From: Mariniblastus sp.
GTDB lineage: Bacteria > Planctomycetota > Planctomycetia > Pirellulales > Pirellulaceae
Reading direction: 5' to 3'
NCBI GenBank assembly: GCA_022447605.1
Contig: JAKVBG010000029.1
Coordinates: forward strand, 1 to 54,714
DNA length: 54,714 nucleotides
Shown: piece by piece, positions 44,813 to 54,400 of the stretch
Position numbering within the stretch: the stretch's first letter is position 1
Layout: each line of letters begins with the position of its first letter
The notes under the pieces: generated by a model
What the model was told of the DNA's origin: nothing
Database searches by the model: none
The model's input: only the letters and a program-made list of their open reading frames with translations
Translations under genes and position numbers: made by a program

Positions 44813-46167
44813 GGCTGCGCGTTGGGTTGATGGGTGTGCTGGCTGTTCTTTTCGACCGGTGGTTTACGCACTTCGGATCGGTTTGGTTTTTTCATATTCG
44901 AAAACATGTCCAACAATTTTTGTCGCAGCTTTACGACGGGGCCGGCGATCGGGTGTTTCTGGATCTGTTCGAATATCTCGTGGGCTTGCCCCAATTCGTT
45001 CTGCAGTTGTTGGATTTGGCGGTTCAGGTGGTCGATTTCACGCCGACTATGTGCCAGTTCTGCCTGGATCTCGGTCAGATTGGACTGGGAAAATTCGGGG
45101 CGATTGGCAAACAGGTCCCGGTGCTCAAAACCGATGCTGGAGGCCAGAATCGAAGCTGGATGGGCCAGCATTCGCGGTGGGAATTGCAGGTCTTCGCCAC
45201 GTTCCAGGCAGTCGCTTGCCCGGTCCAGCATCGCCCGAATCAACTCGGACAAGCGGTCGGTTGCCGATCCGTCCTGGTAGAGGGCATCCTGCAGCAGGTA
45301 CCGTTGCAGGACCCGCTTGGATTCGCCGGGACGGACCAGTTCTTTCAAGACCTGTTCGATGTGGGATGCGGCTGAAATGGTCCAGGCGGAGCGGACGTAC
45401 TTGGGAGTGTTGGTATAGTCCAGGATCGCGGTCGGGATGTCCAGGACCTGAGCCTCGAGGGCGGCGGTCGACGGGGTCGAAATCACCGCATCCACTCGCT
45501 GCAGGACGGCAGACAATTCCGCGCCGGACAGATCGTTCAGTTCATTCGGCACTTCAACCGCCTGGTCCAGGTTCCCGGTCAGTCGCCAACAGACCTCGAC
45601 CCGTTTGCCGGCCAACGTACGGTTCTCTTCGATCCAGCGTTTGAGATCCCGCAAGCTCTGGATGACTTTGGCGCGATGGGATTCGGTGAAGGCTGGGCAC
45701 TTGGCCGTCATGACCAGTAGCCGAAAGCAATCGTTGTCCGCCGGCGACTTGTTGATCTGCTGCAGTGATTCGAAGCGGGGGATTCCGACCACTTCCACCT
45801 TGTCGGCATTGCCCCAACTGGTAAGGATCCTGGCCTGCGAGGCACCGATGCAGGCGACCTTGTGCGACAACACGGGTCGCATCGTGTAGGGACAGGCCGG
45901 TTCTTCCGGGCGGTTCTCCCAGGCGTTGTTCCACTCCAGAATCCCATCGACCAGGTACAAAGTCGCTACGTTTTTTTCACGTAATTTTCGGCAGGCATGC
46001 CGGAAGCGGTCAAAATGCTCAGAGAAAAAGAGGACCAGATCACCGGCTCTGGCATCTGCCAGGATCTCATCGGGGCCGGCCAGTGTGATATCCATTTGCT
46101 CGATTAATGGCGCAGCGTGGTGGCCTGCTTCTTCCGTGGATCCGGCAAAAAAGACACGCTGCAACAT
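44809..46167 (-). CDS. GT-B-like surface-glycan protein with C-terminal coiled coil
   Basis: A 452-residue protein that I do not place in a named family with certainty. The first two thirds look like a GT-B-type or glycerophosphotransferase-like fold: early RVFFAGSTEEAGHHAAPLIE, the middle KVACIGASQARILTSWGN, then VDAVISTPSTAALEAQVLD, the 'STPS-x-x-x-E' donor-site wording of CDP-glycerol and surface-carbohydrate enzymes. About residues 375-415 form a coiled coil (EIQAELAHSRREIDHLNRQI), and the basic tail is Lys/Pro rich. Its stop overlaps the GT8 fusion start, and other glycosyltransferase genes follow, so a role in surface polysaccharide is likely. Confidence 0.62.
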   Translation of the reverse strand: MLQRVFFAGSTEEAGHHAAPLIEQMDITLAGPDEILADARAGDLVLFFSEHFDRFRHACRKLREKNVATLYLVDGILEWNNAWENRPEEPACPYTMRPVLSHKVACIGASQARILTSWGNADKVEVVGIPRFESLQQINKSPADNDCFRLLVMTAKCPAFTESHRAKVIQSLRDLKRWIEENRTLAGKRVEVCWRLTGNLDQAVEVPNELNDLSGAELSAVLQRVDAVISTPSTAALEAQVLDIPTAILDYTNTPKYVRSAWTISAASHIEQVLKELVRPGESKRVLQRYLLQDALYQDGSATDRLSELIRAMLDRASDCLERGEDLQFPPRMLAHPASILASSIGFEHRDLFANRPEFSQSNLTEIQAELAHSRREIDHLNRQIQQLQNELGQAHEIFEQIQKHPIAGPVVKLRQKLLDMFSNMKKPNRSEVRKPPVEKNSQHTHQPNAQP

Positions 46168-46236
46168 GGTATTAAACGAACTTTCCTGGTGATGGGTAAA
46201 TCGCTTGCCAAACGCATCAAGGGTGGACTTCCGTTC

Positions 46237-47169
46237 TTAATTGCTCTCGACAACCAACCCGTCATGACGGGAACACAACCGGCGCAGGGTCTCTTCATCG
46301 GTTGAAATGGACAGGTTGCTGACGTGGCCATCTCCGAACACGAAATTGACTATCTGCGGATGGGAGCTGCCAAAGATCGGGATGGCTCCCGGTCCCGGGG
46401 CTCCAAAATTCCTGGTACTTGCCAACAGGAACCCGTATCCCCCCAGACGCATAAAGGTCCCCGGTTCGTTGCCGTTGTAGATGCAGCCATCTCCCCAACC
46501 ACCCGGTTGCTGGAGGTAGTCTTCGTTGACCGCTTTTTCACCCAGGAAAATGGTATTGCTCAACCCGTCGCTCACGTCGCGGAACTTGTAACGGCTCTTG
46601 GCACCATTGGCCAGCTTGCCTCCCACCAGCGGGTTGAAACGCTCGTAACCGGAGTTGATAACCCCGTCCACGGGCACATCGAAGTTGGCCCAGTCGTCGT
46701 ACGGGAAATACTGCGAGGTGCCGGCGTTTCCGGCATAGTCGCCGACTGCGCCGACCGGCTCGCCGTCGGCTTCTCTCAGGCTGACTTCATTGCCGGCCCG
46801 TCGGGATGGGCAGAGCATCATCGGCATGATTGTCTGCAAAATTTCCGGATCTTGCTCGACATATGGTCGGTCCAAGTCCAAACGGTCCTGGAAATTCTGC
46901 ATCTCCAGGTAGGGTGTCAGGTAGATCGGCCAGGTCAGAAAACGATCACGGGCCCGGGCCGGTGGAATCTGTTCCTGGACCCCCTCGTAGTTCTGGATCG
47001 CCAGCCCGAGCTGTTTCAGGTTATTGACACAGGAGACCCGGCGGGCCGATTCACGCACCATTTGCACGGCCGGTAGCAACATCCCGATCAGGATGCCAAT
47101 GATGGCGATTACGACCAGCAACTCGACAAGTGTAAATCCGGATCGAACTTCTTGGTATTTTGATCTCAT
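46237..47169 (-). CDS. DUF1559 (prepilin-like) protein
   Basis: A 310-residue DUF1559 protein. The prepilin-like start [20 protein letters not shown] (G11/F12, E16) is followed by [20 protein letters not shown], then [39 protein letters not shown] and the C-terminal [20 protein letters not shown], all classic for the family. A prepilin peptidase should cut after G11. It sits inside the glycosyltransferase group, 69 bases before the GT-B-like gene, so it may share its transcript. Its role is unknown, as for most family members. Confidence 0.95.
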   Translation of the reverse strand: MRSKYQEVRSGFTLVELLVVIAIIGILIGMLLPAVQMVRESARRVSCVNNLKQLGLAIQNYEGVQEQIPPARARDRFLTWPIYLTPYLEMQNFQDRLDLDRPYVEQDPEILQTIMPMMLCPSRRAGNEVSLREADGEPVGAVGDYAGNAGTSQYFPYDDWANFDVPVDGVINSGYERFNPLVGGKLANGAKSRYKFRDVSDGLSNTIFLGEKAVNEDYLQQPGGWGDGCIYNGNEPGTFMRLGGYGFLLASTRNFGAPGPGAIPIFGSSHPQIVNFVFGDGHVSNLSISTDEETLRRLCSRHDGLVVESN

Positions 47170-47322
47170 GGTGTTTCAGGACCTGTTGCGGGGGTCATCC
47201 AGGATGGGGGTTAAGGCCGATCAGCGGGTCGGCAGACTTCTATATTTTAGAAAGTGGGGCAAGCTGTGGCGAAAATTACTGTGAAAAAATAGCCCCGAAA
47301 CGGCCAATCCGCAAACTTTACT

Positions 47323-48663
47323 TCACTGTTCCGCCGTAAATCTGGCGGGACGGTTCCGATTGGATCGATCAATCCATTCCAATAATCCGGAATACGCAAC
47401 CTCAGGAGAAAACTCGGTTTGCGCCAGCTTGCCTGCCAGCGACTGCATCGAGCGGATAGAGCCCGCATCCCGGGCCAGCGAGTTGATCGCCTCACCCATT
47501 TCCTCGACCGACTGGACCACCCGGCAGGCCAGCCGGGCCGTCTCGGGCATGCCGTCAAATCCCTGGGTGGTCGTGATCAGAAGTTTCCCAAATCGGAGCG
47601 CCTCCGCGTTCTTGATTTTCAGCCCAGTGCCGAATTCAACCGGGTTGATCAGGACATCGATCTGATCATAGAAATCTCGAATGGCCCCCACCTTTCCCAG
47701 CAGCTGGACACTTTGCAGGAGGGACGGGCCAAGGGGTTGGGGTTCTTCCGATCCGGCTTCCCGCTGGCCCTCCAGCCACTCACAGATTCCGCCGGCGACC
47801 CGTAACTGACAAAAATCCCCGTTTTTTCGCCGGACATTCGGCCAGGCTGACTGCAGGAATGTCCTGATCGCCGACCAGTTGGAGAAGTTCTTGGAACCGA
47901 TGTAACCGACACGGAGCTGGTCGAGTGGCGTCTTGCCCACAGGGTTTTTGGCGGTCGGCGGGGTGCCGTCCCAATCGACGGCGTGCCCGACCGTGATCGT
48001 CTCTACCTCGGGTACCATCTCGCGAAACGTACGCGCTTCCTGTTCCTGGATCGCCATGATCAGGTCGAATTGCCGTAGCGCTTCCGCTTCCTGGTCTCGA
48101 TCGATCATCAGCCAATGCGGAAAGCCGTTGGCAAAAAACTGTTCAGCCCGCCGGTGAAGAATATCGTGGGTATCGACTACGCAGTGGATCCGTGAGCGCT
48201 GTTCGGGCGTCAGTGCTTCCAGCAGGTAACCCATCTTGATGTACTCGAAAATGATCGTATCCGGCTGGAACTGGTCGACCATTTCGCGGAAACGCTGGAT
48301 CGCCCAGGGCCAACGGAAGTCGGCCAGTTCCAACGAGCGGGGCCCCTCGTCGATCGGCAGGGGGCGGGACTTGGCGGTGAGCCATTGGCGAGCCTGGTTC
48401 CATGTCGCATCGGCATACCATTGAATCCGGCTGGCCAGTTTTTCCGGGGGTTGATCGGAACTGAAGGCTTGGTAATCGACTCCAGAGGCCTCGGCCAGGC
48501 GAGCTGAGTCCGCGTCGGGTGAACCGAGGAAAAAAACCTTGGCCACATGCGGTTCCCGCGCAAGATAGCGGTAGAGGGAAGCGATTCTCTGATGCGCACC
48601 ATCGGACATCCGCCAAAATGGGACATCGGTTGCAAACAGGATACGGTGAGGCGATTCGGGCAT
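47323..48663 (-). CDS. Glycosyltransferase, GT4-like
   Basis: A 446-residue GT-B-type retaining glycosyltransferase. N-terminal acceptor domain: ILFATDVPFWRMSDGAHQRI and IHCVVDTHDILHRRAEQFF. C-terminal donor domain: LRVGYIGSKNFSNWSAIRTF, then LINPVEFGTGLKIKNAEALR and LLITTTQGFDGM, the 'G-x-x-x-K-x-x-E' donor loop of this group. The ATG at 48663 follows a GTG at 48666; either may be used. On the minus strand a T-run lies just past the stop (about 47286-47291), without a strong stem. It follows rph by 37 bases, so it may be transcribed with it, although its function fits the glycan genes downstream. Confidence 0.87.
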   Translation of the reverse strand: MPESPHRILFATDVPFWRMSDGAHQRIASLYRYLAREPHVAKVFFLGSPDADSARLAEASGVDYQAFSSDQPPEKLASRIQWYADATWNQARQWLTAKSRPLPIDEGPRSLELADFRWPWAIQRFREMVDQFQPDTIIFEYIKMGYLLEALTPEQRSRIHCVVDTHDILHRRAEQFFANGFPHWLMIDRDQEAEALRQFDLIMAIQEQEARTFREMVPEVETITVGHAVDWDGTPPTAKNPVGKTPLDQLRVGYIGSKNFSNWSAIRTFLQSAWPNVRRKNGDFCQLRVAGGICEWLEGQREAGSEEPQPLGPSLLQSVQLLGKVGAIRDFYDQIDVLINPVEFGTGLKIKNAEALRFGKLLITTTQGFDGMPETARLACRVVQSVEEMGEAINSLARDAGSIRSMQSLAGKLAQTEFSPEVAYSGLLEWIDRSNRNRPARFTAEQ

Positions 48664-48700
48664 CACCCCATTGTCGGTGTTTGGCTCGTTCAGGAAAGCG

Positions 48701-49417
48701 TCAAAACGGCCAATTTCGCCCCAGAGCCGTTTTTTGCACCTGGGTCAGCTGCCGGATTCCCCGTTGGGCCAGCTTGAGCAGCGCCTGGAGCTCGGTTTCG
48801 CTGAAGGTCGCTTCCTCACCGGTTCCCTGCACTTCGACAAATCTTCCTTGCCCGGTCATCACCACGTTCATATCGACGTCGGCAGCAAAATCCATCTCAT
48901 AATCGAGATCGAGTACGGCCGACCCGTTGACGAGCCCGACACTGACGGCGGCCAGACTGTCCCGCAGGGGGTAACAGTCCGCCTTGGGCAATGACTTGCG
49001 AATGGTGTGGATGGCATCGATCAGGGCAATCGTCGCCCCCGTGATGGCGGCGGTGCGAGTGCCACCATCGGCCTGCAAAACATCACAATCGACCGTAACC
49101 TGTCTTGGCCCAAGTGCCTGCAGGTCAGTGACTGCCCTCAGGCTTCGCCCGATCAACCGCTGGATTTCGGTTGTCCGCCCGTCGACCTTGTTCCGGTCAC
49201 GTCGTTTGCGGGGACTCGTACTGCCGGGCAACATGTTGTACTCGGCCGTGATCCAGCCCTTTTCCGAGTCGGCCATCCAGGGAGGAAGTTGGTCGTCGAT
49301 GCTGGCCGTGCAGAGAACGACGGTGCCTCCACATTGATAAAGAACGCTACCCGGAGTTTTCGAGGTGAATTTCCTCTTGATTTTGACTGGCCGAAGTTCG
49401 TTTTTTTTTCGTTTCAT
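48701..49417 (-). CDS. rph: Ribonuclease PH
   Basis: A phosphate-dependent 3'-5' exoribonuclease that trims tRNA 3' ends. It has 238 residues, normal for the family. Key stretches are ELRPVKIKRKFTSKTPGSVL, AEYNMLPGSTSPRKRRD, EIQRLIGRSLRAV and VDCDVLQADGGTRTAAITGA, with the phosphate/RNA-binding Arg residues and the conserved Asp pair (LDLDYEMDFAADVDMNVVMT) present. I start at the ATG at 49417; a GTG 12 bases upstream would also fit. No strong ribosome-binding site is visible. It lies between argF and a glycosyltransferase gene on one strand. Confidence 0.95.
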   Translation of the reverse strand: MKRKKNELRPVKIKRKFTSKTPGSVLYQCGGTVVLCTASIDDQLPPWMADSEKGWITAEYNMLPGSTSPRKRRDRNKVDGRTTEIQRLIGRSLRAVTDLQALGPRQVTVDCDVLQADGGTRTAAITGATIALIDAIHTIRKSLPKADCYPLRDSLAAVSVGLVNGSAVLDLDYEMDFAADVDMNVVMTGQGRFVEVQGTGEEATFSETELQALLKLAQRGIRQLTQVQKTALGRNWPF

Positions 49418-49472
49418 TCGTTTTTGCACTGGGATATCGGAAAGAGATTACGGATGGGTGGATCGCTGCGGT

Positions 49473-50399
49473 TCAAGGATCTCCGCCGGCCTCGGTCAGC
49501 AGCCAGACCACCAGGCCTTTCTGGGCATGGAGACGGTTCTCGGCTTGCTGGATGACGGCACTGGCTCGGCTATCGATGACCTCCCCGGTTACCTCCTCAC
49601 CCCGCCGGGCCGGCAGGCAGTGCAGGAACCGCGCCCCTACGGCAGCGCGGGCCATCAATTCCCGGTTGACCTGGTAGTCGGCCAGGTCGGCGACCCGTTG
49701 TGCCGACTCGGCTTCCTGGCCCATGCTGGTCCAGACGTCGGTGTAGATGATATTGGCACCGTCGACGGCAGCATTCAGGTCGCTCGTCTGTTGCAGCCCA
49801 TTCCCTTCGCCAACCGAGTTCAGTTGAGCCAGGGTGTCGTCATTGAATTGATAACGCTCAGGCGCAGCAATGGTCATGGGCACATCGAGTTGCTGACAGG
49901 CCAGTGCCAGGCTGAAGGCCACATTATTGGCATCCCCGACGTAGGTCACCTTGGCATTTTCCAGCGAGCCCAGCAGTTCCTCTATGGTTAGAATATCGGC
50001 CAGCGCCTGGCAGGGGTGACAGTAATCGGTCAGCCCATTGATGATGGGGCAGCGACTGTACTCCGTGGCGGCGACGACGTCTTCGTGTCGATTCGCCCGG
50101 ATCACGAGGCAGTCCAGGTAACTGGTCATGATCGGGATGAAGTCCTGGATCGGCTCGCGGGTTCCCCAGCCGACATCGGAACCGAGGAACAGGCTGGAAC
50201 CGCCTGCATGGCGAATCAGGGTTTCAAAGCTGACCCGGGTGCGCATGGAAGGTTTTTCAAACAGCAGCCCCAGTACCTGGCGTTCCAGGCTGGCTGGCCG
50301 GATTCCCTCGGCATACTGCTGTTTCAAGTCCGACGCAATTTCCAGGACACGGCGGATTTCACTTGAGCTCAAATCAAACAGGGAAAGGACATGTCGCAT
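49473..50399 (-). CDS. argF: Ornithine carbamoyltransferase
   Basis: Makes citrulline from ornithine and carbamoyl phosphate in arginine synthesis. It has 308 residues. The carbamoyl-phosphate motif reads SMRTRVSFE, a variant of the usual STRTR with the second residue changed. HPCQALADILTIEEL and the ornithine-side HCLPARRGEEV are present, as is VTYVGDANNVAFSLALACQ. It starts nine bases after argB, so argB-argF are one operon; the other arginine genes are not in the window. Confidence 0.95.
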   Translation of the reverse strand: MRHVLSLFDLSSSEIRRVLEIASDLKQQYAEGIRPASLERQVLGLLFEKPSMRTRVSFETLIRHAGGSSLFLGSDVGWGTREPIQDFIPIMTSYLDCLVIRANRHEDVVAATEYSRCPIINGLTDYCHPCQALADILTIEELLGSLENAKVTYVGDANNVAFSLALACQQLDVPMTIAAPERYQFNDDTLAQLNSVGEGNGLQQTSDLNAAVDGANIIYTDVWTSMGQEAESAQRVADLADYQVNRELMARAAVGARFLHCLPARRGEEVTGEVIDSRASAVIQQAENRLHAQKGLVVWLLTEAGGDP

Positions 50400-50408
50400 G
50401 TTGAGCCT

Positions 50409-51302
50409 TCAACTTTCTTTGACAATCAGGGTTCCAATTCCATCCGTAGTGAAGGTCTCCAACAGCAACGAGTGCTTCTGCCGTCCGTCGACGATATGAA
50501 CTTTGCGCACACCTTGTTCGATCGTCTCAAGGCACGCTTCGACTTTGGGTACCATCCCTTCGACGATCGCACCTTGCTCAATCAGTCGGCTGGCCTCCGA
50601 TGCGGTGAGGGAGGAGATCGTGCTTTCCGGGTCATCCGGATCGGCCAGGACGCCGTTGACATCGCTTAAAATGACCAGCTTGTCGGCACCCAGTTGCTGG
50701 GCCACCACCATCGCCGCGGTGTCTGCGTTGACGTTCAGTTTCTGTCCCTCTTCGGTCAGGCACATGGAGGGGATAAACGGTACCTTGCCGGCATGGCAGA
50801 GTTTATCAATCACCAGTCGGTCGACCTTGGTCACCTGGCCGACATGGCCCAGATCGAGCCGCGTTCCGTCAGCCGATTGCAGGTCCAGGGGTTCACCCAT
50901 CAGGACCGGCGTCGAATCAAAATTGAGGGTCATGGCTCGACCACCGATTTTTTCGAACTCGCTGGCCAGGAACTCGTTGGTTTCCTGGGCCAGGACGCGC
51001 TCTACGATTTCCAGGGTCGCTTCATCGGTGACCCGCCGTCCCTGGACAAACCTGGCCTGGATACCGGCGTTTTCCATCGCCTGGGAAATTCGCTTTCCGG
51101 CCCCGTGTACAATGACGGGTCGCATGCCGACCGTTTCCATGAACAGGATGTCGACCAGGATGTGGTGAAGTGATTCCGCATTTTCCAGGACACTTCCACC
51201 GAGCTTGATGACGGTGGTCTTGTCGCGGAACTCGCGGATCCAATCCAACGCCTCGATCAGCGTTTTCGCTTTTTCAATTGCCTGGTCAACCAATTTCGCC
51301 AC
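50409..51302 (-). CDS. argB: Acetylglutamate kinase
   Basis: Phosphorylates N-acetylglutamate, the second step of arginine synthesis. It has 297 residues. The amino-acid kinase fold is marked by [25 protein letters not shown] (in place of the usual VHGGGK), [20 protein letters not shown] and [15 protein letters not shown]. The N-terminal helix of about 25 residues fits the arginine-sensitive hexameric type, which suggests feedback inhibition. The start is GTG (51302) with no strong ribosome-binding site. It is followed closely by argF. Confidence 0.95.
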   Translation of the reverse strand: MAKLVDQAIEKAKTLIEALDWIREFRDKTTVIKLGGSVLENAESLHHILVDILFMETVGMRPVIVHGAGKRISQAMENAGIQARFVQGRRVTDEATLEIVERVLAQETNEFLASEFEKIGGRAMTLNFDSTPVLMGEPLDLQSADGTRLDLGHVGQVTKVDRLVIDKLCHAGKVPFIPSMCLTEEGQKLNVNADTAAMVVAQQLGADKLVILSDVNGVLADPDDPESTISSLTASEASRLIEQGAIVEGMVPKVEACLETIEQGVRKVHIVDGRQKHSLLLETFTTDGIGTLIVKES

Positions 51303-51431
51303 GCGTTTAACAGGTTCTTTATCGACGGTTGATCGTCAAGCCGATTTGCCGATCAAAAGCCAGCCATCCTAAAACGAGTGTCTCGTCGACGCAATCCTGC
51401 CCCGGCAGTTTCCGGTAATTCCCGGCCATTC

Positions 51432-54400
51432 TCAGGCAACCGTTTCCTGCGCCGGCTGATTCTGGTTGCCGCTGATCTTTTGCCATTCTTCGGAGATGAT
51501 CTCCACGGACTTTCGAATCTGGGATTCGGTATGAATGGCCGTCATGAAGATGCGAATCCGGGTTTCATTTTCCGGAACGGCTGGATGCAGGATCGGTTGG
51601 GCATTGATGCCCCGCTCAAACACCGCTTGCGACAATTGCAGCGACAACAGGGAGCTGCGGGTCAGGATCGGGATAATCGGCGAACCGTGGCTCATACCCG
51701 TATCGAGCCCGGCTGCCTTGGCCAGCTCCAGGAAGAGCTTCGAATTTTTTTGCAGCTGCTTGACCCGTGAATTGTCTGCTTTCATCAGTCGCAGCGCGCC
51801 AAGGGCGGCACCCACATTGGCCGGTGGTGTGCCGGCGGCAAACACGTAACCGGGTGTCGTGTATTTCAAGTACTCAATCAGCTCACTGGAGGCGCCGATG
51901 AAACCACCGCACGAACCGAACGACTTGCTCAGCGTGCCCATCCAGCAATCGACATCGGCACGATCGATTCCGTAAACCTCGCCCAAACCGCGCCCCGTTT
52001 CACCCAGGGTTCCAATCGAGTGGGCCTCGTCCACATACAGCCACACCTTGTGTCGTTTCTTGATCTCGACAAACTTCGAGAGATCCGGGTAATCACCATC
52101 CATACTGTACAGACCCTCGATCGCGATCAGGACCCGGCGGTATTCATGACGGATTTCGGTCAGAATCTCATCCAGTTGCTCCCAGTTATTGTGGTCGAAG
52201 GGGCGTCGGCGGGCGCCGGACAGTTCGGCTCCCTGGATGATGCTGTTATGGGCCAGGCTGTCATGGACGATCAGGTCGCCCGGGCCGACCAGGTGGCCGA
52301 TTACCGATTCATTACAGGCGTGTCCACCGGGGAACGTGATGACATCCTCGACCCCGAGGAATTCCGCCAGCTCCTTTTCCAGCACCTTGTGAATCGTCTT
52401 TTCGCCCGAGACGATTCGGCTGGCCGATACGCTGGTCCCAAAATGGTCAATCGCCCCCTTGGCTGAGGCGCATACGTCTTCATGCCCCGATAACCCAAGG
52501 TAGTTGTAGCTGGCAAAGGAAATCAGCTCCCGGCCGTCGATTTGCGTGGTGTCCCCAATCCGGCCCTCGTGGACACTGAAAAACGGATTTCGCAGCCCGG
52601 TGGACGTGATCATGTCCCGCATCCTTCGCAGGCGAATAAATTCCGGCATCTTTTCCAAGTCGTAGTAAGATTCCGGTATTTCGCCTGGGCTCACCCGTGC
52701 CGGGGCGGCCGATTCGATCGGCCGGCTCTGCAACACCGGTTCGGAACCGATATGTTCCTGGATGGCGCTGGCGACCTCGCGGATCGTTTCAATCTCCTGG
52801 AGGACCTCGTCCGGGAATCGACCCCCAAATGTATTTTCCAGTTCCCTGGCAATCTCCAGTCGTTCCAGTGAGTCGAGTCCCAGGTCGACAACGATATTGG
52901 TGTCGAGATCCATCTGCTTGGCCCGCTCACGTGCTACGGCGCGAACGGCGTCCATTACAATCTGGAGCAAGTTGGCGTTGAGATTCTGGTCGCTTGGGGC
53001 ATTGGCGGTCGCCCGTTCTTGCGGCTGATTGTTGGTTGTCGAACCTCCATGTTCATCCCGGGCATTCCATCTTGCCACGGTCAACAGGGTGTCGTTTTCA
53101 AATTGTTCACGGCAGGCGTGGCGTTGTACTTTTCCACTGGAAGTCTTGGGGATACTGCTGGAGCGTACCAGAACCAATGAGTCCGGTGGCAAGTCATGCT
53201 CTGCCGTAATGGCCGACCGAATCTTTTCCAGCAGTGGTTCCCACTCGATTCCACGGCGGCGTTCCACCTCACAGACGACGACCAGGTGTTCGCGGTCCCA
53301 GTGATCGACCGCGAAAGCTGCTGCTCCACCGGCTCGAATGGTCTCGTCGCAATTTTCCACGGTGGCCTCGATATCCTGAGGGTAACGGTTCACCCCCCGG
53401 ACAATAATCATGTCCTTGAGTCGACCCGTTACAAACAGCTCCCCTTCGTCGATAAAACCGAGATCACCGGAGCGGACATAGGTTTGTTCACTATCGTTGT
53501 TCAATTGCGATCGGAAGACTTCCTCGGATTCAATCGGTCGGTTCCAGTAACCCTGGCCCGAGCTGGGGCTATGAATCCAGATTTCACCAATCTCATCTTC
53601 CTGTAAAGGCACCCGCTTTTCCGGGTGGACGATAAGGATTTCCTCGCTGGGAATGACCTGACCGCAACCGGTTAATGCAACCGCCGACTTGCTGCCAGGA
53701 TCATCTTTTTTGACTCGGTACTGGACCAGTTCATCTTTGTTGAAGGATCGAATGATCGGTGGTTGTGATTGCTGGCCTCCTGTTACGATCAATGCCGTTT
53801 CGGCCATCCCGTAACAGGGGTAATGACTGGTATGCCGGAAGCCATATCGCTCAAACATCTCGGAAAATTCGTTTAAGACATCCGATCGTACTGGTTCGGC
53901 ACCGTTGAAAGCGACTTCCCAGTCTGTCAGGTCAAGCCCCTCCCGTTCACACTCTTCGTGCGTGATCTTTTTGGTGCACCAACGGTAGGAGAAATTGGGT
54001 CCCCCGCTGATGCGAGCTTTGTACTTGGAGATGGCTTGCATCCAGCGGAAAGGCCGCGTAAGGAACGTTACGGGTGACATCAACGTCATTTCGCCGCCAA
54101 AAAACAGCGGGTTAAGGATCATCCCGATCAAACCCATATCGTGATACGGCGGCAACCAGGAAACACCCGACTTGCATGTTTGGGACATGCCGAACGCATA
54201 GGTGATCATGTCGCAATTGGCGATCAGGTTTTTATGGGTCAGCAGGACACCCTTGGGGGTGCCGGTGGAACCCGAGGTGTACTGAATCAACGCCAGTGTG
54301 TCGGGATCAATTTTCGGTTTCACCCAGTCGCTGGCCAGTTCCGTAGGGACGGTTTCGGTGGCAACCCATGCTAATTTTTTGAGGGCGGGTGCATTGGACA

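Noticed and set aside
49373..49382. Argument that argF carries a dead carbamoyl-phosphate site because SMRTR replaces STRTR
   Set aside because: SMRTR is a familiar natural variant in this family and the rest of the site is intact; the coordinates given are only nominal, and the motif lies within the argF gene (49473-50399).
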